From Chaenocephalus aceratus (lineage: Eukaryota; Chordata; Actinopteri; Perciformes; Channichthyidae): 64,000 nucleotides of DNA. The DNA is taken from NCBI GenBank assembly GCA_023974075.1, contig CM043799.1, forward strand, positions 8,891,250 to 8,955,249, given 5' to 3'. The translations under genes were made by a program, and so were the position numbers. Shown one piece after another: positions 1-11,479 of this stretch. A model generated the notes under the pieces. It searched no databases. It saw nothing but the letters and a program-made list of their open reading frames with translations, and had not been told where the DNA came from. Within the stretch, counting starts at the first letter, position 1; every line of letters begins with the position of its first letter.

Positions 1-134
1 GTTGAATAATTAGCCTTTGATGTTTGCCCTTTGATGTGAGGTGTTATAACAGGCAGGTGTGATTTCACACTGGTGTGTTATAAGCCTTTGATGTTAATCT
101 AGGTGTCTCTTTGAAGTTATGCGTGAGACTGTCT
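1..134. repeat. left arm of a 134-bp inverted repeat
   Basis: The first 134 bases match the reverse complement of 4095-4228 with one mismatch that I can see. The arm contains the near-palindrome GTGTGATTTCACAC and the word CCTTTGATG (CATCAAAGG on the other strand), which recurs through 4095-4600. Because the window starts at base 1, the true outer edge of the arm and any target duplication cannot be seen. The arms enclose the satellite-like array and a (TG)n tract, so the whole could be a foldback or terminal-inverted-repeat element of about 4.2 kb, or an inverted piece of the neighbouring array. Confidence 0.85.
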
Positions 135-1960
135 GCTTAATTCTTATTCTCTCAGAAAGTTACTGAAAGATACACTTTTGTATTTAAAAGCTGACCACTA
201 TCATGAAAGTACTGGAGACTGCCCCTGTCTTGTCACATAGATTATACTATCTGTGTCGTAGTAGAAAACTCTGTGCTGTAATTTCTCCAATTCACTGTAC
301 AGTTTCAGCCAGTTTGTGATTTTGAGGCTATTTCAGTTAAACAAGGCTGTTTTGAACATTTGACAGATTTATGCTTAAATTCTCTGAGAAAGTTACTGAA
401 AGATACAAGTTTGTGTTTAAAATCTGACCACTACCATGAAGTACTCTGTTTTAGTAGATTTAATTAGGATTCTGACTCCTAATGGCATTTTGTGATTTTG
501 AGGCTATTTCAGTGAAACAAGGCTGTTTTGAACATTTGACAGATTTATGCTTAAATTCTCTGAGAAAGTTACTGAAAGATACACTTTTGTGTATAAAAGT
601 TGAAAAGTAGATAATGAAGTACTTTGTTTTAGTAGATGTAATTAGGATTCTGACTCTTAATGGCAGTTTGTGATTTTGAGGCTATTTCAGTTAAACAAGG
701 CTGTTTTGAACATTTGACAGATTTATGCTTAAATTCTCTGAGAAAGTTACTGAAAGATACAAGTTTGTGTTTAAAAGCTGACCACTACCATGAAGTACTC
801 TGTTTTAGTATATTTAATTAGGATTCTGACTCTTAATGGCATTTTGTGATTTTGAGGCTATTTCAGTGAAACAAGGCTGTTTTGAACATTTGACAGATGT
901 ATGCTTAAATTCTCTGAGAAAGTTACTGAAAGATACACTTTTGTGTTTAAAATCTGAAAAGTAGATAATGAAGTAGACTTTATGTCCATAGATTTCGTTA
1001 AGATTCTGACTCTTAATGGCAGTTTGTGATTTTGAGGCTATGTCAGTGAAACAAGGCTGTTTTGAACATTTGACAGATTTATGCTTACATTCTCTGAGAA
1101 AGTTACTGAAAGATACACTATTGTGTATAAAAGCTGACCAAGACCATGAAGTACTTTGTTTTAGTCGATTTCGTCAAGCATATACACTTTTGTATTTAAA
1201 AGCTGAAAAGTAGATAATGAAGTAGACTTTATATCCGTAGATTTCGTTAAGAATCTCACTCTTAATGGCAGTTTGTGATTTTGAGGCTATGTCAGTGAAA
1301 CAAGGCTGTTTTGAACATTTGACAGATGTATGCTTAATTCTCTGAGAATGTTACTGAAAGATACACTATTGTGTATAAAAGCTGACCACTACCATGAAGT
1401 ACTTTGTTTTAGTAGATTTTGTCAAGCATATACACTTTTGTATTCAAAAGCTGAAAAGTTGATAATGAAGTAGACTTTGTGTCCGTAGATTTCGTTAAGA
1501 ATCTGACTCTTAATGTCAGTTTGTGATTTTGAGGCTATTTCAGTGAAACAAGGCTGTTTTGAACATTTGACAGATTTATGCTTAAATTCTCTGAGAAAGT
1601 TACTGAAAAGATACACTTTTGTGTATAAAAGCAGACCACTACCATGAAGTACTCTGTTTGAGGAGATTTCGTTAGGATTCTGACTCTAAAAGGCAAGTTT
1701 TTTTATTTTAAGACTTTTTACAGACACTCGGCAGATTTATGTGTAAAGATTTCGTTAAGAATCTGACTCTTAACACACCATCCCCCCAAGAGCCGAACAT
1801 ACTCACCCCCTTTTCAACGCCCTCCCCCTGCAGCAGCTCAGGTGTGAACCCCCCATACAGAATGTCAGTCACTGTGTAAAACTTTTTAGTGACACTCTGC
1901 AGATTTGTGTGTAATTCTCTCACAAAATAACTGTAAGATACACTTTTTATGTATGCAAAA
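135..1960. repeat. satellite-like tandem array, 177-bp and 248-bp units
   Basis: A unit marked by the words TTTGTGATTTTGAGGC, AACAAGGCTGTTTTGAAC and GAGAAAGTTACTGAAAG recurs at about 312, 489, 666, 843, 1022, 1270 and 1519. The spacing is therefore about 177 bp for the first units and about 248 bp for the last two. The longer units carry an extra segment of about 71 bp around AGCATATACACTTTTGTAT and a second GATTTCGTTAAGA block. Partial units lie before 312 and diverged ones follow to about 1960. Short reading frames here, such as one at 1016-1213, are repeat sequence and not genes. Confidence 0.85.
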
Positions 1961-3540
1961 CCTTAAACATTTCTGAAAATAAAATACTTTATCTGAATAC
2001 ATTTTCTTTAAAAGCACTTTTTTGAAATTATTTATTTATTATTTCATTGGAGCAATCCAGTTTTGTTGACATCAATGCTTTATTCTCTTTTCTTGTGTTA
2101 CTAAGATACTTTTAGTTACACTTTAATGGATGCAAACCGTTTTAACCGGGTAAAATATTCATGAATTTGTAAGGAATTCGTTTTCTTTATGTCTCTCTAA
2201 AAGGCAAGTTTGTGATTTTAACACTGTTTCGATGAAACACAGCAGTCTTGATAACTTGACATGACTAACATTACTTTTCTAAATATATGTTTTTTAGAGG
2301 CGTTACTTTGATTTCTTTCATGTTATTTTAAACACAACATTACTTTTTTCATATTTTTTTTTCAACATACTGTGATATTTTTTGTCTTTCACTCCTTTTT
2401 CCAGTATATTTTTTGAAAAACGACATAGTGATTTCTAGCAAAATACAACATGCAACTAATACATTATACAATATTACGACTTTTTGCGATATTTTCAACA
2501 CAATATACTTGTACCTTTTTAAAAAAAAAATTATAGGGCTTCAAGATATTTTGCATGTCATGCATAAACACAGTGTCATCTTTCTTGAAACTGACGTGCT
2601 GTCCGTTTTACAAACAAGTTATGTTTTCTGCTTCTTCATCCTCTGAATTGTACTCCCCCGTCCCTCTTCCTTCACCCCTCACAACAACAATCAAGGTGGA
2701 TCTGTGAAATGAATCTCTTCCCAAAGCGTGACTTCCCTATTGAGGGCATGCGTCTAGGGCAGTAGGGTCTAAATCGATTGGCCATATATACTAACATGCA
2801 GAACGTACGGTATGTTTGATAAAAGACTAATCATTTATCCAGTTCAAGCTGTTGTAAATGACTAATTTAATTTACCCTCAGACAGTTGATTAAGTATTTT
2901 AAGTGTTTACAGCTTTTCTTTGTTCTGATCAGCCCCACTGGAGCCGCCATGGAGTGAATGGAGCAGAAACACATTTTTACTTCTCTTTTATGGATACAGC
3001 AAAATTCTAATAATACCACCTCACATAACCTCATATGGGGTTTCCTTATAGTGGGTAAAGTAATTATAAAAAAGACAAACGATCATGGGGTATAGGATAT
3101 TTTATTATTTCCCTCTTCAGAGAGACTTTCTTATAGTTAATAAAAGTAATTATACATTAGTTCACAATCCTACAACTAAAGAGAACATCCTTAGTTATCA
3201 CTAATAAAACCTAAATAAGATATTTTAAATGAATATGAATACCCTCTTTGCAAACAGATACTTCCTTGTAGTTAACAGTTTCACAAAACTTGAAAAGAAA
3301 CATCCTTAGCAAGCACAAATCATTTAAAACAAACCCTGAATCAAATCTAGAGAGGACAATAACGTGTTTTAGGTGTCTTAGTGAGTGACAATTAATGGCT
3401 GTTTTATTTATTTGAGCTTATTTCTTTTTTTAAAACTAACTCCACCCCCTCGCTTCTCACCTCACAGAGAGTGTCTTAATCAACATATAGATTAGCATCC
3501 CAGGCCTATCTCAAATCCTCACACCAAAGGCCAACTCCAA

Positions 3541-3541
<1 letters not shown>
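1961..3541. other. AT-rich spacer, no gene seen
   Basis: No open frame with a recognisable domain on either strand. A further diverged piece of the 177-bp repeat can be read near 2195-2260 (GGCAAGTTTGTGATTTTAA followed by a GATGAAAC word). The rest is AT-rich spacer with poly-T and poly-A runs. Confidence 0.5.

Positions 3542-3634
<93 letters not shown>
3542..3634. repeat. (TG)n microsatellite
   Basis: An uninterrupted TG dinucleotide tract of about 93 bases. The histidine/threonine frame read through it on the minus strand is an artefact of the repeat. Confidence 0.98.
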
Positions 3635-3636
<2 letters not shown>

Positions 3637-4094
3637 ATTGTTCTTAAAGGTCGGGGTATGTCATTTTGGAGAAACCATCTCGAGTGAGCTAGAATTTGAA
3701 AGTACACAACCGGGGGGAAATCTGCCACTTCCTCACAGAGCCCTTCCTCCAGCACACATGAACGCGCTCACATGACCAAAAGAGGGCACGAGATAAGTTT
3801 GTGCACAGATCTTTCGGCTGTAGGCGTCTGAACCCCGCACTGCTGCTGCATTCGTTTCTTGACTGGCGCTCCGGACGGATGGCGGGAAGTTGTCACAGGC
3901 TGATTAAACCCAATTCGAGGCGTCTCTTGCCATTTTTCTTTTTTGAAAGGTGACTTGGTAAGTGGAAATGACTGTCTTTTGATTTAGTTTGAGTGTATTT
4001 CTATCTTCATCTAATTCCACCCCCACTATTTGCTGGCGTCATAGCCAAAAGGAAGGGGTGGAGAAAAGGGGGGGGAGGCTGGGAGGGGGCGGGT
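3635..4094. other. non-coding spacer, GC-rich toward its end
   Basis: No supported gene. Composition changes from AT-rich to GC-rich, with a G-rich stretch at about 4050-4093 just inside the right inverted arm. It is unclear whether this belongs to the element defined by the arms. Confidence 0.4.
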
Positions 4095-4228
4095 AGACAG
4101 TCTCACGCATAACTTCAGAGAGACACCTAGATTAACATCAAAGGCTTATAACACACCAGTGTGAAATCACACCTGCCTGTTATAACACCTCACATCAAAG
4201 GGCAAACATCAAAGGCTAATTATTCAAC
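4095..4228. repeat. right arm of the 134-bp inverted repeat
   Basis: Reverse complement of bases 1-134 with a single mismatch (TTCAGAGAGA here against the complement of TCTCTTTGAA). It merges to the right into related 147-bp direct repeats, so the arm may simply be the first unit of that array in the opposite orientation to the copy at base 1. Confidence 0.85.
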
Positions 4229-4235
4229 TCTGATG

Positions 4236-4620
4236 GGCAGGGGCCAGACAACATAACTTCAAAGAGTCTGCCTTAATCAACACATCAAAGAATTAGACAA
4301 CAAAAGGCACTACACAGGGGGCTTTTCACACCTACCTGTTATAACACACATCAAAGGACTAGACTACAAAGGGGTGTGAGGGGACAGGGGCCAGACAACA
4401 TAACTTCAAAGAGTCTGCCTTAATCAATACATCAAAGAACTAAACAACAAAGGCACTACACAGGGGGGCTTTTCACACCTACCTGTGATAACACCCATCA
4501 AAGGATCTCGAACAATGGGAGGCGGGACTTAGCTCATTAACATGATTGTACCCAATCACATCAAAGGATCTTGCAATGGGGGGCGGGACTTAGCTCATTT
4601 GCATAAGTAGGGAGAGGTGT
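4236..4620. repeat. 147-bp tandem units with CATCAAAGG words
   Basis: GGGGCCAGACAACATAACTT occurs at 4240 and again at 4387, giving a period of 147 bp. Each unit carries AAAGAGTCTGCCTTAATCAA, CTTTTCACACCTACCTGT and several CATCAAAGG words. After the second unit a shorter direct repeat follows, with CAAAGGATCT and GGCGGGACTTAGCTCATT at about 4499-4540 and 4563-4600. The words match those in the inverted arms, so all are probably one repeat family. Confidence 0.8.
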
Positions 4621-5574
4621 GACCTGTCACATCACCTGTCACTTTTTTGACGAAAGCGGCATCATTTCACGAAAGCGGCATCATTACTACTACGCATTTA
4701 ACCAAAAACACGTTCAAAATGGGCTTATTATTTAGCTTTTTCAACGTTTCAATTTTTTTATTGAATCTCAGAAAAACAGGAAAGTCCCTTTCTTCAGCTT
4801 CCAAATAGCTCAGGATTCAGCGTTCAAGTGCCAGAATCCCAACCTTTCCACCTCCGACACATCATCCCAGGATCTCTTGAAATGTCAGTCTAAAAAGAAC
4901 CCTGAAAGAAAAGGTTACTTTGGGCAGCATTGGTTTCCTTTCTCAGTTCATTGCCACCTTTAAAAATGTCATTACATCATGACAAATGCCATCACAACCT
5001 CAAGCATCGGCATTCTTTAATCCAGGAGGCACAAGCATCCCCAACTAGAGCCTTGTTGATGTGATGAAGCGTTAAGTGACTGTTGAGGCTTCATTAGGTT
5101 CCTTTGGAAGATATGGAATGCTTGTGCTAGTAACCTTTAAAGGCCAGCTGATCTATCATGTAAGATCCTTGGCAAGCATGCATGAGAATGATAAACAGTG
5201 AGGGAATTCATGTTTATAGCACCTTCAGAACTGATATCACAAAGGAGATGACAATAGCAACAAAGTAAAAGCAATATGAGAGTGCACAAAAAAATTACAA
5301 ATATGAATAATGCGAACTCCAATACACCAACTCAAATAATTAATGTAGTAAATCTTTGAATATTCAAATTATGTGGGGAAGATAGAGCATTTCGATAGGG
5401 GGGAATTCCCTAATATGTACTTAATTGATAACATACCTAAAAACATTTCAATTCAATGAAATACATTTTTAGTTGTAATCATTTCTTTTTGATTATATTA
5501 AAAGACATCTCATAATGACTCTGCTTCACTATGTGTATCGTAAAAATGCATAATGGATACATAATTATCAGGCT
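4621..5574. other. spacer, no gene seen
   Basis: No coding region supported. A 17-bp direct repeat, ACGAAAGCGGCATCATT, occurs at 4650-4666 and 4669-4685. The remainder is AT-rich and ends where reverse-transcriptase homology begins. Confidence 0.45.
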
Positions 5575-6668
5575 ATGTTCCACAATCATTCAAAGTAGCA
5601 GTGATAAAACCACTTCTTAAAAAGCACAACCTCGATCCAGAGGTTTTAGCCAACTATAGACCTATTTCTAATCTTCCGTTTCTCTCAAAAATTCTTGAGA
5701 AAACAGTCGCAAAACAGTTGTGTGATTACTTAAAAAACAATGATTTATTTGAATGTTTTCAGTCTGGCTTTAGAACACATCATAGCACAGAGACAACTCT
5801 GGTTGAAGTCACAAATTACATTCTAATAGCCTCAGACAAGGGACTTGTCTCTATTCTTGTTTTGCTCGATCTCAGTGCTGCATTTGATACTATCGACCAT
5901 GATATCTTATTGCAAAGACTAGAGCACTTAGTTGGCATACAGGGAACTGCTTTAGGCTAGTTTAGGTCCTATCTATCTGAACGCTCCCAGTTTGTACGTG
6001 TCAATGATGAATCTTCCACGCAAACCAACGTTAGCCATGGAGTGCCACAGGGCTCAGTGCTCGGACCTATTTTGTTCACATTATATATGCTTCCGTTAGG
6101 CAATATTATAAGGAATCATTCTGTAAATGTTCATTGTTATGCGGATGATACTCAACTATAATTATCAATCAAGCCTGATGAAATTAATCATCTAAATAAA
6201 ATGCAAGACTGCCTCAAGGACTTAAAAACGTGGATGACCTTAAACTTTTTGATGTTAAACACGACCAAAACTGAAGTTATTGTACTTGGCCCGAAGAATC
6301 TACGAAACAAATTATCTAAAGATATTCAAACTATGGATGGCATTAATTTGACCTCCAGTGAGACTGTAAGGAATCTTGGTGTTATATTTGATGAGGATTT
6401 ATCCTTTAACGCCCACATAAAATCAATTTCAAGGACCGCCTACTTCCATCTACGTAACATTGCAAAAATCAGGCATATCTTGCCTCAAAACGATGCAGAG
6501 ACACTAGTCCATGCATTTGTTACTTCAAGGCTGGATTATTGTAACTCCTTATTATCAGGGTGTACCAAGAAGTCAGTCAAGTCGCTTCAGCTGATTCAAA
6601 ATGCTGCAGCTCGTGTACTAACCAGAGTTAGGAAAAGGGACCACATTACTCCTGTTCTGGCTGCCTTA
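5575..6668 (+). pseudogene. LINE-A: L2/CR1-type reverse transcriptase fragment
   Basis: A 5'-truncated non-LTR reverse transcriptase. One frame starting near 5601 shows, in order: [16 protein letters not shown], the FQSGFR...HHSTETTL block, [16 protein letters not shown] (RT motif A), [13 protein letters not shown], and the CYADD catalytic box near 6140-6155. The thumb and connection region follows (NLGVIFD, LDYCN, LQLIQNAAARVL). In-frame stops occur at 5958-5960 (TAG) and 6159-6161 (TAA), so it is dead. The frame is interrupted at 6669 by a MITE and resumes at 7286. The conserved words fit the fish L2/Maui group. No endonuclease is left. Confidence 0.88.
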
Positions 6669-7285
6669 CGGCCCCTACACACGGCGGCGTGCGTTGCCGC
6701 TTGGCGGTGGGCGTGTCTTGAGCTTGGGGAATCAACGTGAGCAGCCCGACCAACAACCAACCACATGAATGTCCCGCCCCGGACACACAAAGCAAAGCAT
6801 TCATGCTACATCCATGCTGGCTAAATATACTGTCTCTGCTTGCTAGCTGTCCATTCAAACGAAATACACTGGATATAAACTCCCCAAACAAGCGAAAACC
6901 TACCAGTTTCCCCCACTGTCTTTGCCACCTCCCCCCATGCCTGGCTCCTCCGGTTTGTATCCCTGTATGTTCCCTACCGCCACGATCATTTTCTCCTCCT
7001 TTTGTTGACATATGGGAAATAACTGCGGTCTGGCTCTCCCAACATACACCCGGTTTGATTGGCTACTGCTTGTACTGTCAGATTTACATACGAGGGATTT
7101 GATTGGCTGACGCCTCCGTCGAGGCGGCAAAAGTAGAACATTGCTCTACTTTTGCAGCGAGCACCTCGAGAGAAGCTACGCTTTGCTCCCATAATGCAGT
7201 TCGGCGAATCGTGACATCACCCCATTCAAAGTGAATGGGCAGAAGCGTTGAAGCGGCAACGTACGCCGCCGTGTGTAGGGGCCGG
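6669..7285. mobile_element. 617-bp GC-rich MITE inside LINE-A
   Basis: The left end GGCCCCTACACACGGCGGCG is the inverted copy of the right end CGCCGCCGTGTGTAGGGGCC. It interrupts LINE-A between the codons for LAAL and HWLP: the flanks TTA and GTACAC join to a continuous RT frame if one TA is the duplicated target (6667-6668 and 7286-7287). The end halves match, in opposite orientation, the 315-bp MITE at 20703-21017 (shared ATTCACTTTGAATGGGG-type block, GATTGGTTGTTGG block, GCCTC-rich centre). A central segment, roughly 6780-7030, has no counterpart in the shorter copy. Several frames of 70-120 codons are open here, but they cross the ends and are not genes. A TA-target PIF/Harbinger or ISL2EU-like origin is possible but unproven. 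Confidence 0.85.
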
Positions 7286-7540
7286 TACACTGGCTCCCTA
7301 TAGAACACAGGATAGAATTTAAAATTCTTCTTCTCGCCTACAAAGCCCTTAATGGGCAGGCGCCATCTTACCTTAAAGAACTCATTATACCCTACAGTCC
7401 TACTAGGGCATTGCGTTCCAAGAATGCAGGGTTGTTGGTTGTTCATAGAGTCTCTAAAAGTACAATGGGAGCCAGAGCCTTTTCTTATCAAGCTCCACAT
7501 TTGTGGAATCAGCTTCCAGTTTGTGTGCTTAAGCTTGTTA
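7286..7540 (+). pseudogene. LINE-A RT C-terminal piece
   Basis: Reading after the MITE continues the C-terminal region of LINE-A: an ILLLAYKALNGQAPSYL-like stretch, then a TRALRSKNAG-type stretch, then ARAFSYQAPHLWNQLP. It stops abruptly near 7535-7540, before the usual final FK-x-LKTFLF motif, exactly where the start of LINE-B can be recognised. This supports LINE-B having inserted into LINE-A, possibly with loss of a few target bases. Confidence 0.75.
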
Positions 7541-7548
7541 GCAGCAAA

Positions 7549-8650
7549 ATGCCTCCGTTCTCTACAGATGACTTCCACAAACTTCTACAGAAGATGGCCG
7601 TGTTGGAAATGAAAATGCAACGGTTGGAAGTTAATGTGGAAGTGAATGGACTAGGTTGGAATGACACCACTTTACCAGTGTTGCAAAAGAATGGACAAAG
7701 GCATGCTAACTCAAAGCTAGTTAGCAGCTACAAGGATTTCAAGGAACAGGAGGGCTGTGTACCGGGTAATAAATCTACAAGTGGTAGTCCTCCCTCGAAC
7801 TCTCTGGGTGCAAGGCCGAAGAGTAAATCATTTCCATGGGATTTGGGAGGACGAACAACAGGCAGAGACCAGCCCTCTGAAATATGTGATGCGACCGGCT
7901 AGCCTGCATTGTTATCACCCAGGAAGAGTGCCTCTTCAACCCCTGTTCCTACTAGGAAACAGCCGTGGACAGCTGCTAAAGGGAGAACTACAAAAAATCC
8001 TCCTAAACCACAGAGTGTGCCAATCCAGAACAGATACGCTCCGCTGACCGAGAGCCGGAGATCTCTTTCTGATGACCTGGATAACCCATCCTCTTCACAT
8101 AGCAGGGTAAGGACCAATAGCTACTCCAAAAGTAAAAGGCTAGAGGGAAAGCTAACGACTGGGCCTGAAACTCTGATTGTGGGTGACTCTGCTGTAAGAG
8201 ATGTAAAAAGTCTGTGTAGTAAGAACAACACCAAAGTACTCTGTTTTCCCAAGGATAACAGATTTGGCTGAGAAGATCCTGCATATTGGGGCTGAACATC
8301 CGACTGTGAAGAATGTGGTACTGCACATTGGAACAAATGATGTTGTGAAACAACAGTCAGAAGTGCTGAAAAAAGACTTTAAATGTCTGTTGGAAACTGT
8401 CAGCTCTCTAAATGCAGATGTGTTCATCAGTGGCCCTCTACCGCCAGTCAGAAGAGGAGTGTAGAGATTCAGCAGATTGTTTGCACTGAACACCTGGCTT
8501 TCAACTGTCTGTACTGACCATTCTGTCAATTTTATTGACAACTTTAACTTTTTCTGGGACCACAGACATCTTTTTAAGGCAAATGGAGTTTGTCTGAACA
8601 AATCAGGAGTGAAATTGTGTATCTCTAATGTATTCAACTGCCTACGTCAT
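7549..8650 (+). pseudogene. LINE-B ORF1: coiled coil plus SGNH esterase-like domain
   Basis: The start ATG at 7549 opens a frame whose first 30 residues are rich in L/M heptad positions (DDFHKLLQKMAVLEMKMQRL), a likely coiled coil. After a frameshift near 7900 the frame continues at 7909-8271 with a basic, serine-rich stretch and then ETLIVGDSAVRD, the GDS block of SGNH hydrolases. A further shift leads at 8264-8464 to NVVLHIGTNDVV, the GTND block, and from 8477 to FIDNFNFFWDH and NGVCLNKSGVKL. The last is where an active esterase would show D-x-x-H; here these positions are N and C, so the catalytic pair looks lost. CR1/L2 ORF1 proteins are known to carry such an esterase. No intact protein remains. 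Confidence 0.75.
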
Positions 8651-8766
8651 CAATCTGTTCCCTTTGCCAAGGACAAGCAACAAGAGCAATCAAAACACTT
8701 CACTCAGAAAACCTTGAAAATCTATCACTGCACCCGCCTGAGGAATGTCTTGATTATGGGAGACAA

Positions 8767-9165
8767 ATGGAAGAGTCTCCACCGCCCTTCACCCCCCCTA
8801 TCACCTCTGAGGATACTCTTCCTTCACTCCACAGCTCTCTCTACTCTCCGTTCACCCTTTCACCCTCACCCACCCTCCTGGAGATCGCTGAACACACGAA
8901 GGAGATACAGAGGGTTGGCACCGATTCCTTCCTGGAGTTCAAAGACCCAACTAAGGCGATACGCAGGGTTGGAAGCATGTCCTTTACCCCCGCTCCTCAA
9001 CGACGCCCACCAAAATCACTGCAGAGACGCGCACCATCTCCCCCGTCTTCATCACCGTGCCTACGTCAACCACCTCCCCCCCCTGGCAGCATGTCCTCTA
9101 CCCCCGCACCATCTCCTCCGTCTCCATCACCGTGCCTACGTCAACCACCTCCCCTCCCTTCATGA
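8767..9165 (+). other. proline/serine-rich spacer of LINE-B
   Basis: An open stretch dominated by Pro and Ser, with an imperfect repeat around CLRQPPPPPGSMSSTP (about 9055-9160), between ORF1 and ORF2 of LINE-B. It may be the tail of ORF1 or non-coding. There is no domain to support a function. Confidence 0.4.
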
Positions 9166-9439
9166 AAGCATCTGCAGTCTCCGAAGCCTAATAAGGATGT
9201 GTGTGTACAAAACGCAACAAACTCTTACTGATATGTGCTGGGTCCAGGCTCAAGGGTGTATGGCACTCTCAACTCTTTCCAGGACATGCCGGGGCCCTGC
9301 CTGCCTATAGCTTTGCCGATATCTGTGTTGATAGGTAATAGATTAAGAGCGGTGAATCAGCTTAGAAACAGAAAGTGCTCAAACGTTCGTGTGAGTTTAT
9401 CAAATTTAGCAGTGATTCCATGTCAGCCACAGCTTGTCA

Positions 9440-10085
9440 CACATTTTTTTTACTGATAGTGTATCTAACAAACTTAAACTAGCTTTATTAAATGTCAGGT
9501 CTCTGGCAGGAAAAACATTTGTAATCAATGATTTTATCACTGAGCACAATCTTGGATTGAACAAAATAACAGTGCAGCTGTTCTTATCGAATCAACCCCT
9601 CCCAACTTTAGTTTTATGAGTCAAGAAAGAATGCATAAGAAAGGGGGTGGAGTTGCTATTCTGTTCAATGATTCCATTCAATGCAGGAAGACATCTTATG
9701 GGAACTTTGCTTCTTTTGAATATGTGGCCCTTCAGCTGAAATGCTCCTCTCGAGCTCTGTTCCTAAATATCTATCGACCACCCAAATACTGTGAAAGCTT
9801 TTTTGATGATTTTACTGAACTGCTGTCTATAGTGTGTATTGACTTGACCGTCTAGTCATTGTTGGTGATTTTAACATCCATGTTGACAACCCCCAGGACA
9901 GAGGGGCTAAAGAACTGTTTTGTGTTCTTGATAACTATGGACTGACTCAGCATGTGACGGAGCCCACGCACAATAAGGGGCACACTCTGGACTTAATTAT
10001 CTCAAAGGGTCTGAATATCTCTAAGGTTGTGGTGACTGATGTTGCACTCTCTGATCATTCCTGTGTGTTCTTTGAGAGCTCTATT
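9440..10085 (+). pseudogene. LINE-B ORF2 endonuclease (APE-type) part
   Basis: The N-terminus KLALLNVRSLAGK starts near 9467. This is followed, across frameshifts, by GGGVAILFNDSI and FLNIYRPPKY at 9616-9855, then VGDFNIHVDNP near 9860, THNKGHTLDLIIS, and VALSDHSCVFF near 10050. GDFN and SDH are the conserved catalytic blocks of APE-like endonucleases that nick target DNA for LINE insertion. Frame changes near 9615 and 9850 break it. It is continuous with the linker and RT below. Confidence 0.85.
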
Positions 10086-11274
10086 TCTGTTCACAAAAAT
10101 GTTCAAAAAGAGGTAACCACAAAGCGATATTTAACTGAAAATACTCGGGAAATGTTTACTCAGAATTTTTCTTCCACACTTGCCCCTGCTAACATCTCAG
10201 TAAATGAGCTAGTAGATCATTTTAATTCAAAAATTAAAAATGTTATAGATGCCATTGCTCCAACTAAGGTAAAGGAAGTGACTGGGAAGAAAATATCTCC
10301 ATGGAGAAAGGCCATGACCGTGAGAGCAGAAAAAAGAGAGTGTCGAAAAGCTGAACGTAGGTGGCGAAAAACAAATCTCCAGGTTCACTTTGAAATCTAT
10401 AAAGAGAGACTTGGCCTTTATAATTTGGAATTGAAAAACGCACGACAGTCTTTCTTCTCTGACATCATTACCAAAAACAAAAACAATGCACATGCCTTGT
10501 TTGCTACCGTCGACAGACTAACTAACCCCCCAGTGTCAGTAGCCTCTGAATTTCTATCCACCAGGGCATGCAATGATTTTGCAAAATTCAAAAAATCAGA
10601 CAAGCAGTCAGTGCCTCTGCATCAGGTACAGCAAATATGTTGTCCCTATGTCCACCTAATATCAATTCAAACACCATGACACAATTCCATCAGATTAATG
10701 ATAAAAACCTAGAGGACATTATTCAACTTCTGAAATCCTCCTCCTGCTGCCTTGATATTATTCCAACAGCATTTTTCAAAGATGTTCTTCGTTGCATGGC
10801 CTCAGAACTACTTCATATAGTAAACACATCTCTTCACTCAGGTATTTTTCCACAGGCCCTGAAAACTGCAGTCATTAAACCGCTCTTAAAAAAGAATAAT
10901 CTAGATGCTTCAGTAATGAACAATTACAGGCCCATATCAAACCTGCCATTTCTAGGTAAAATCATTGAAAAAGTTGTTTTTCAACAGTTGAGTAATTTCT
11001 TGCATTTAAATAGTTGTTTCGATGTGTTCCAGTCAGGCTTTCGTCCAAACCACAGCACTGAGACTGCTCTTGTAAAGGTCTTCAATGACATCCACTTAAA
11101 CACAGACAGTGGCAGAACTTGTATTATTAGTATTATTAGATCTCAGTGCTGCGTTTGACACTGTTGACCACAACATATTACTCGACCGTCTAGAAAACTG
11201 GGTGGGACTTTCGAAAACAGTTCTAAATTGGTTTGAATCCTACTTAAAGGACATAAACCACTTTGTTTCTATTG
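10086..11274 (+). pseudogene. LINE-B ORF2 linker and RT fingers/palm, upstream of the hAT
   Basis: A lysine/arginine-rich linker with W-R-K and a RKAERRWRKT-like block (about 10300-10380) leads into the RT. The RT shows [44 protein letters not shown] and, after a frameshift near 11140, [19 protein letters not shown]. The reading frame runs into the hAT target site at 11275-11282 in the codons for SIGKY. It resumes in the same frame at 12037 if the hAT and one target copy are left out. Together with the downstream part this would cover all RT motifs. Confidence 0.88.
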
Positions 11275-11282
11275 GTAAATAC
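11275..11282. repeat. 8-bp target duplication GTAAATAC (left)
   Basis: GTAAATAC occurs here and at 12029-12036, directly abutting TAGGGCTGTCA and TGACAGCCCTA. A perfect 8-bp duplication is the signature of hAT transposition. Confidence 0.95.
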
Positions 11283-11396
11283 TAGGGCTGTCAGTCGATT
11301 AAAATATTTAATCGCGATTAATCGCATGATTGTCCATAGTTAATCGCGATTAATCGCACATTTTTGATCTGTTCTAAATGTACCTTAGATAATACA

Positions 11397-11479
<83 letters not shown>

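Noticed and set aside
1016..1213. 65-codon frame in the tandem array
   Set aside because: Chance opening in one repeat unit; neighbouring units have stops at the same place.
135..1960. CRISPR-like array
   Set aside because: Units are long, adjacent and without unique spacers of constant length; eukaryotic satellite character.
3519..3755. Minus-strand frame with a poly(His-Thr) run
   Set aside because: It exists only because the (TG)n microsatellite has no stop in that frame; flanking residues show no domain.
6596..7192. Overlapping minus-strand frames in the GC-rich MITE
   Set aside because: They cross the MITE ends and are open because of GC-rich palindromic composition; the same blocks in the shorter MITE are not open.
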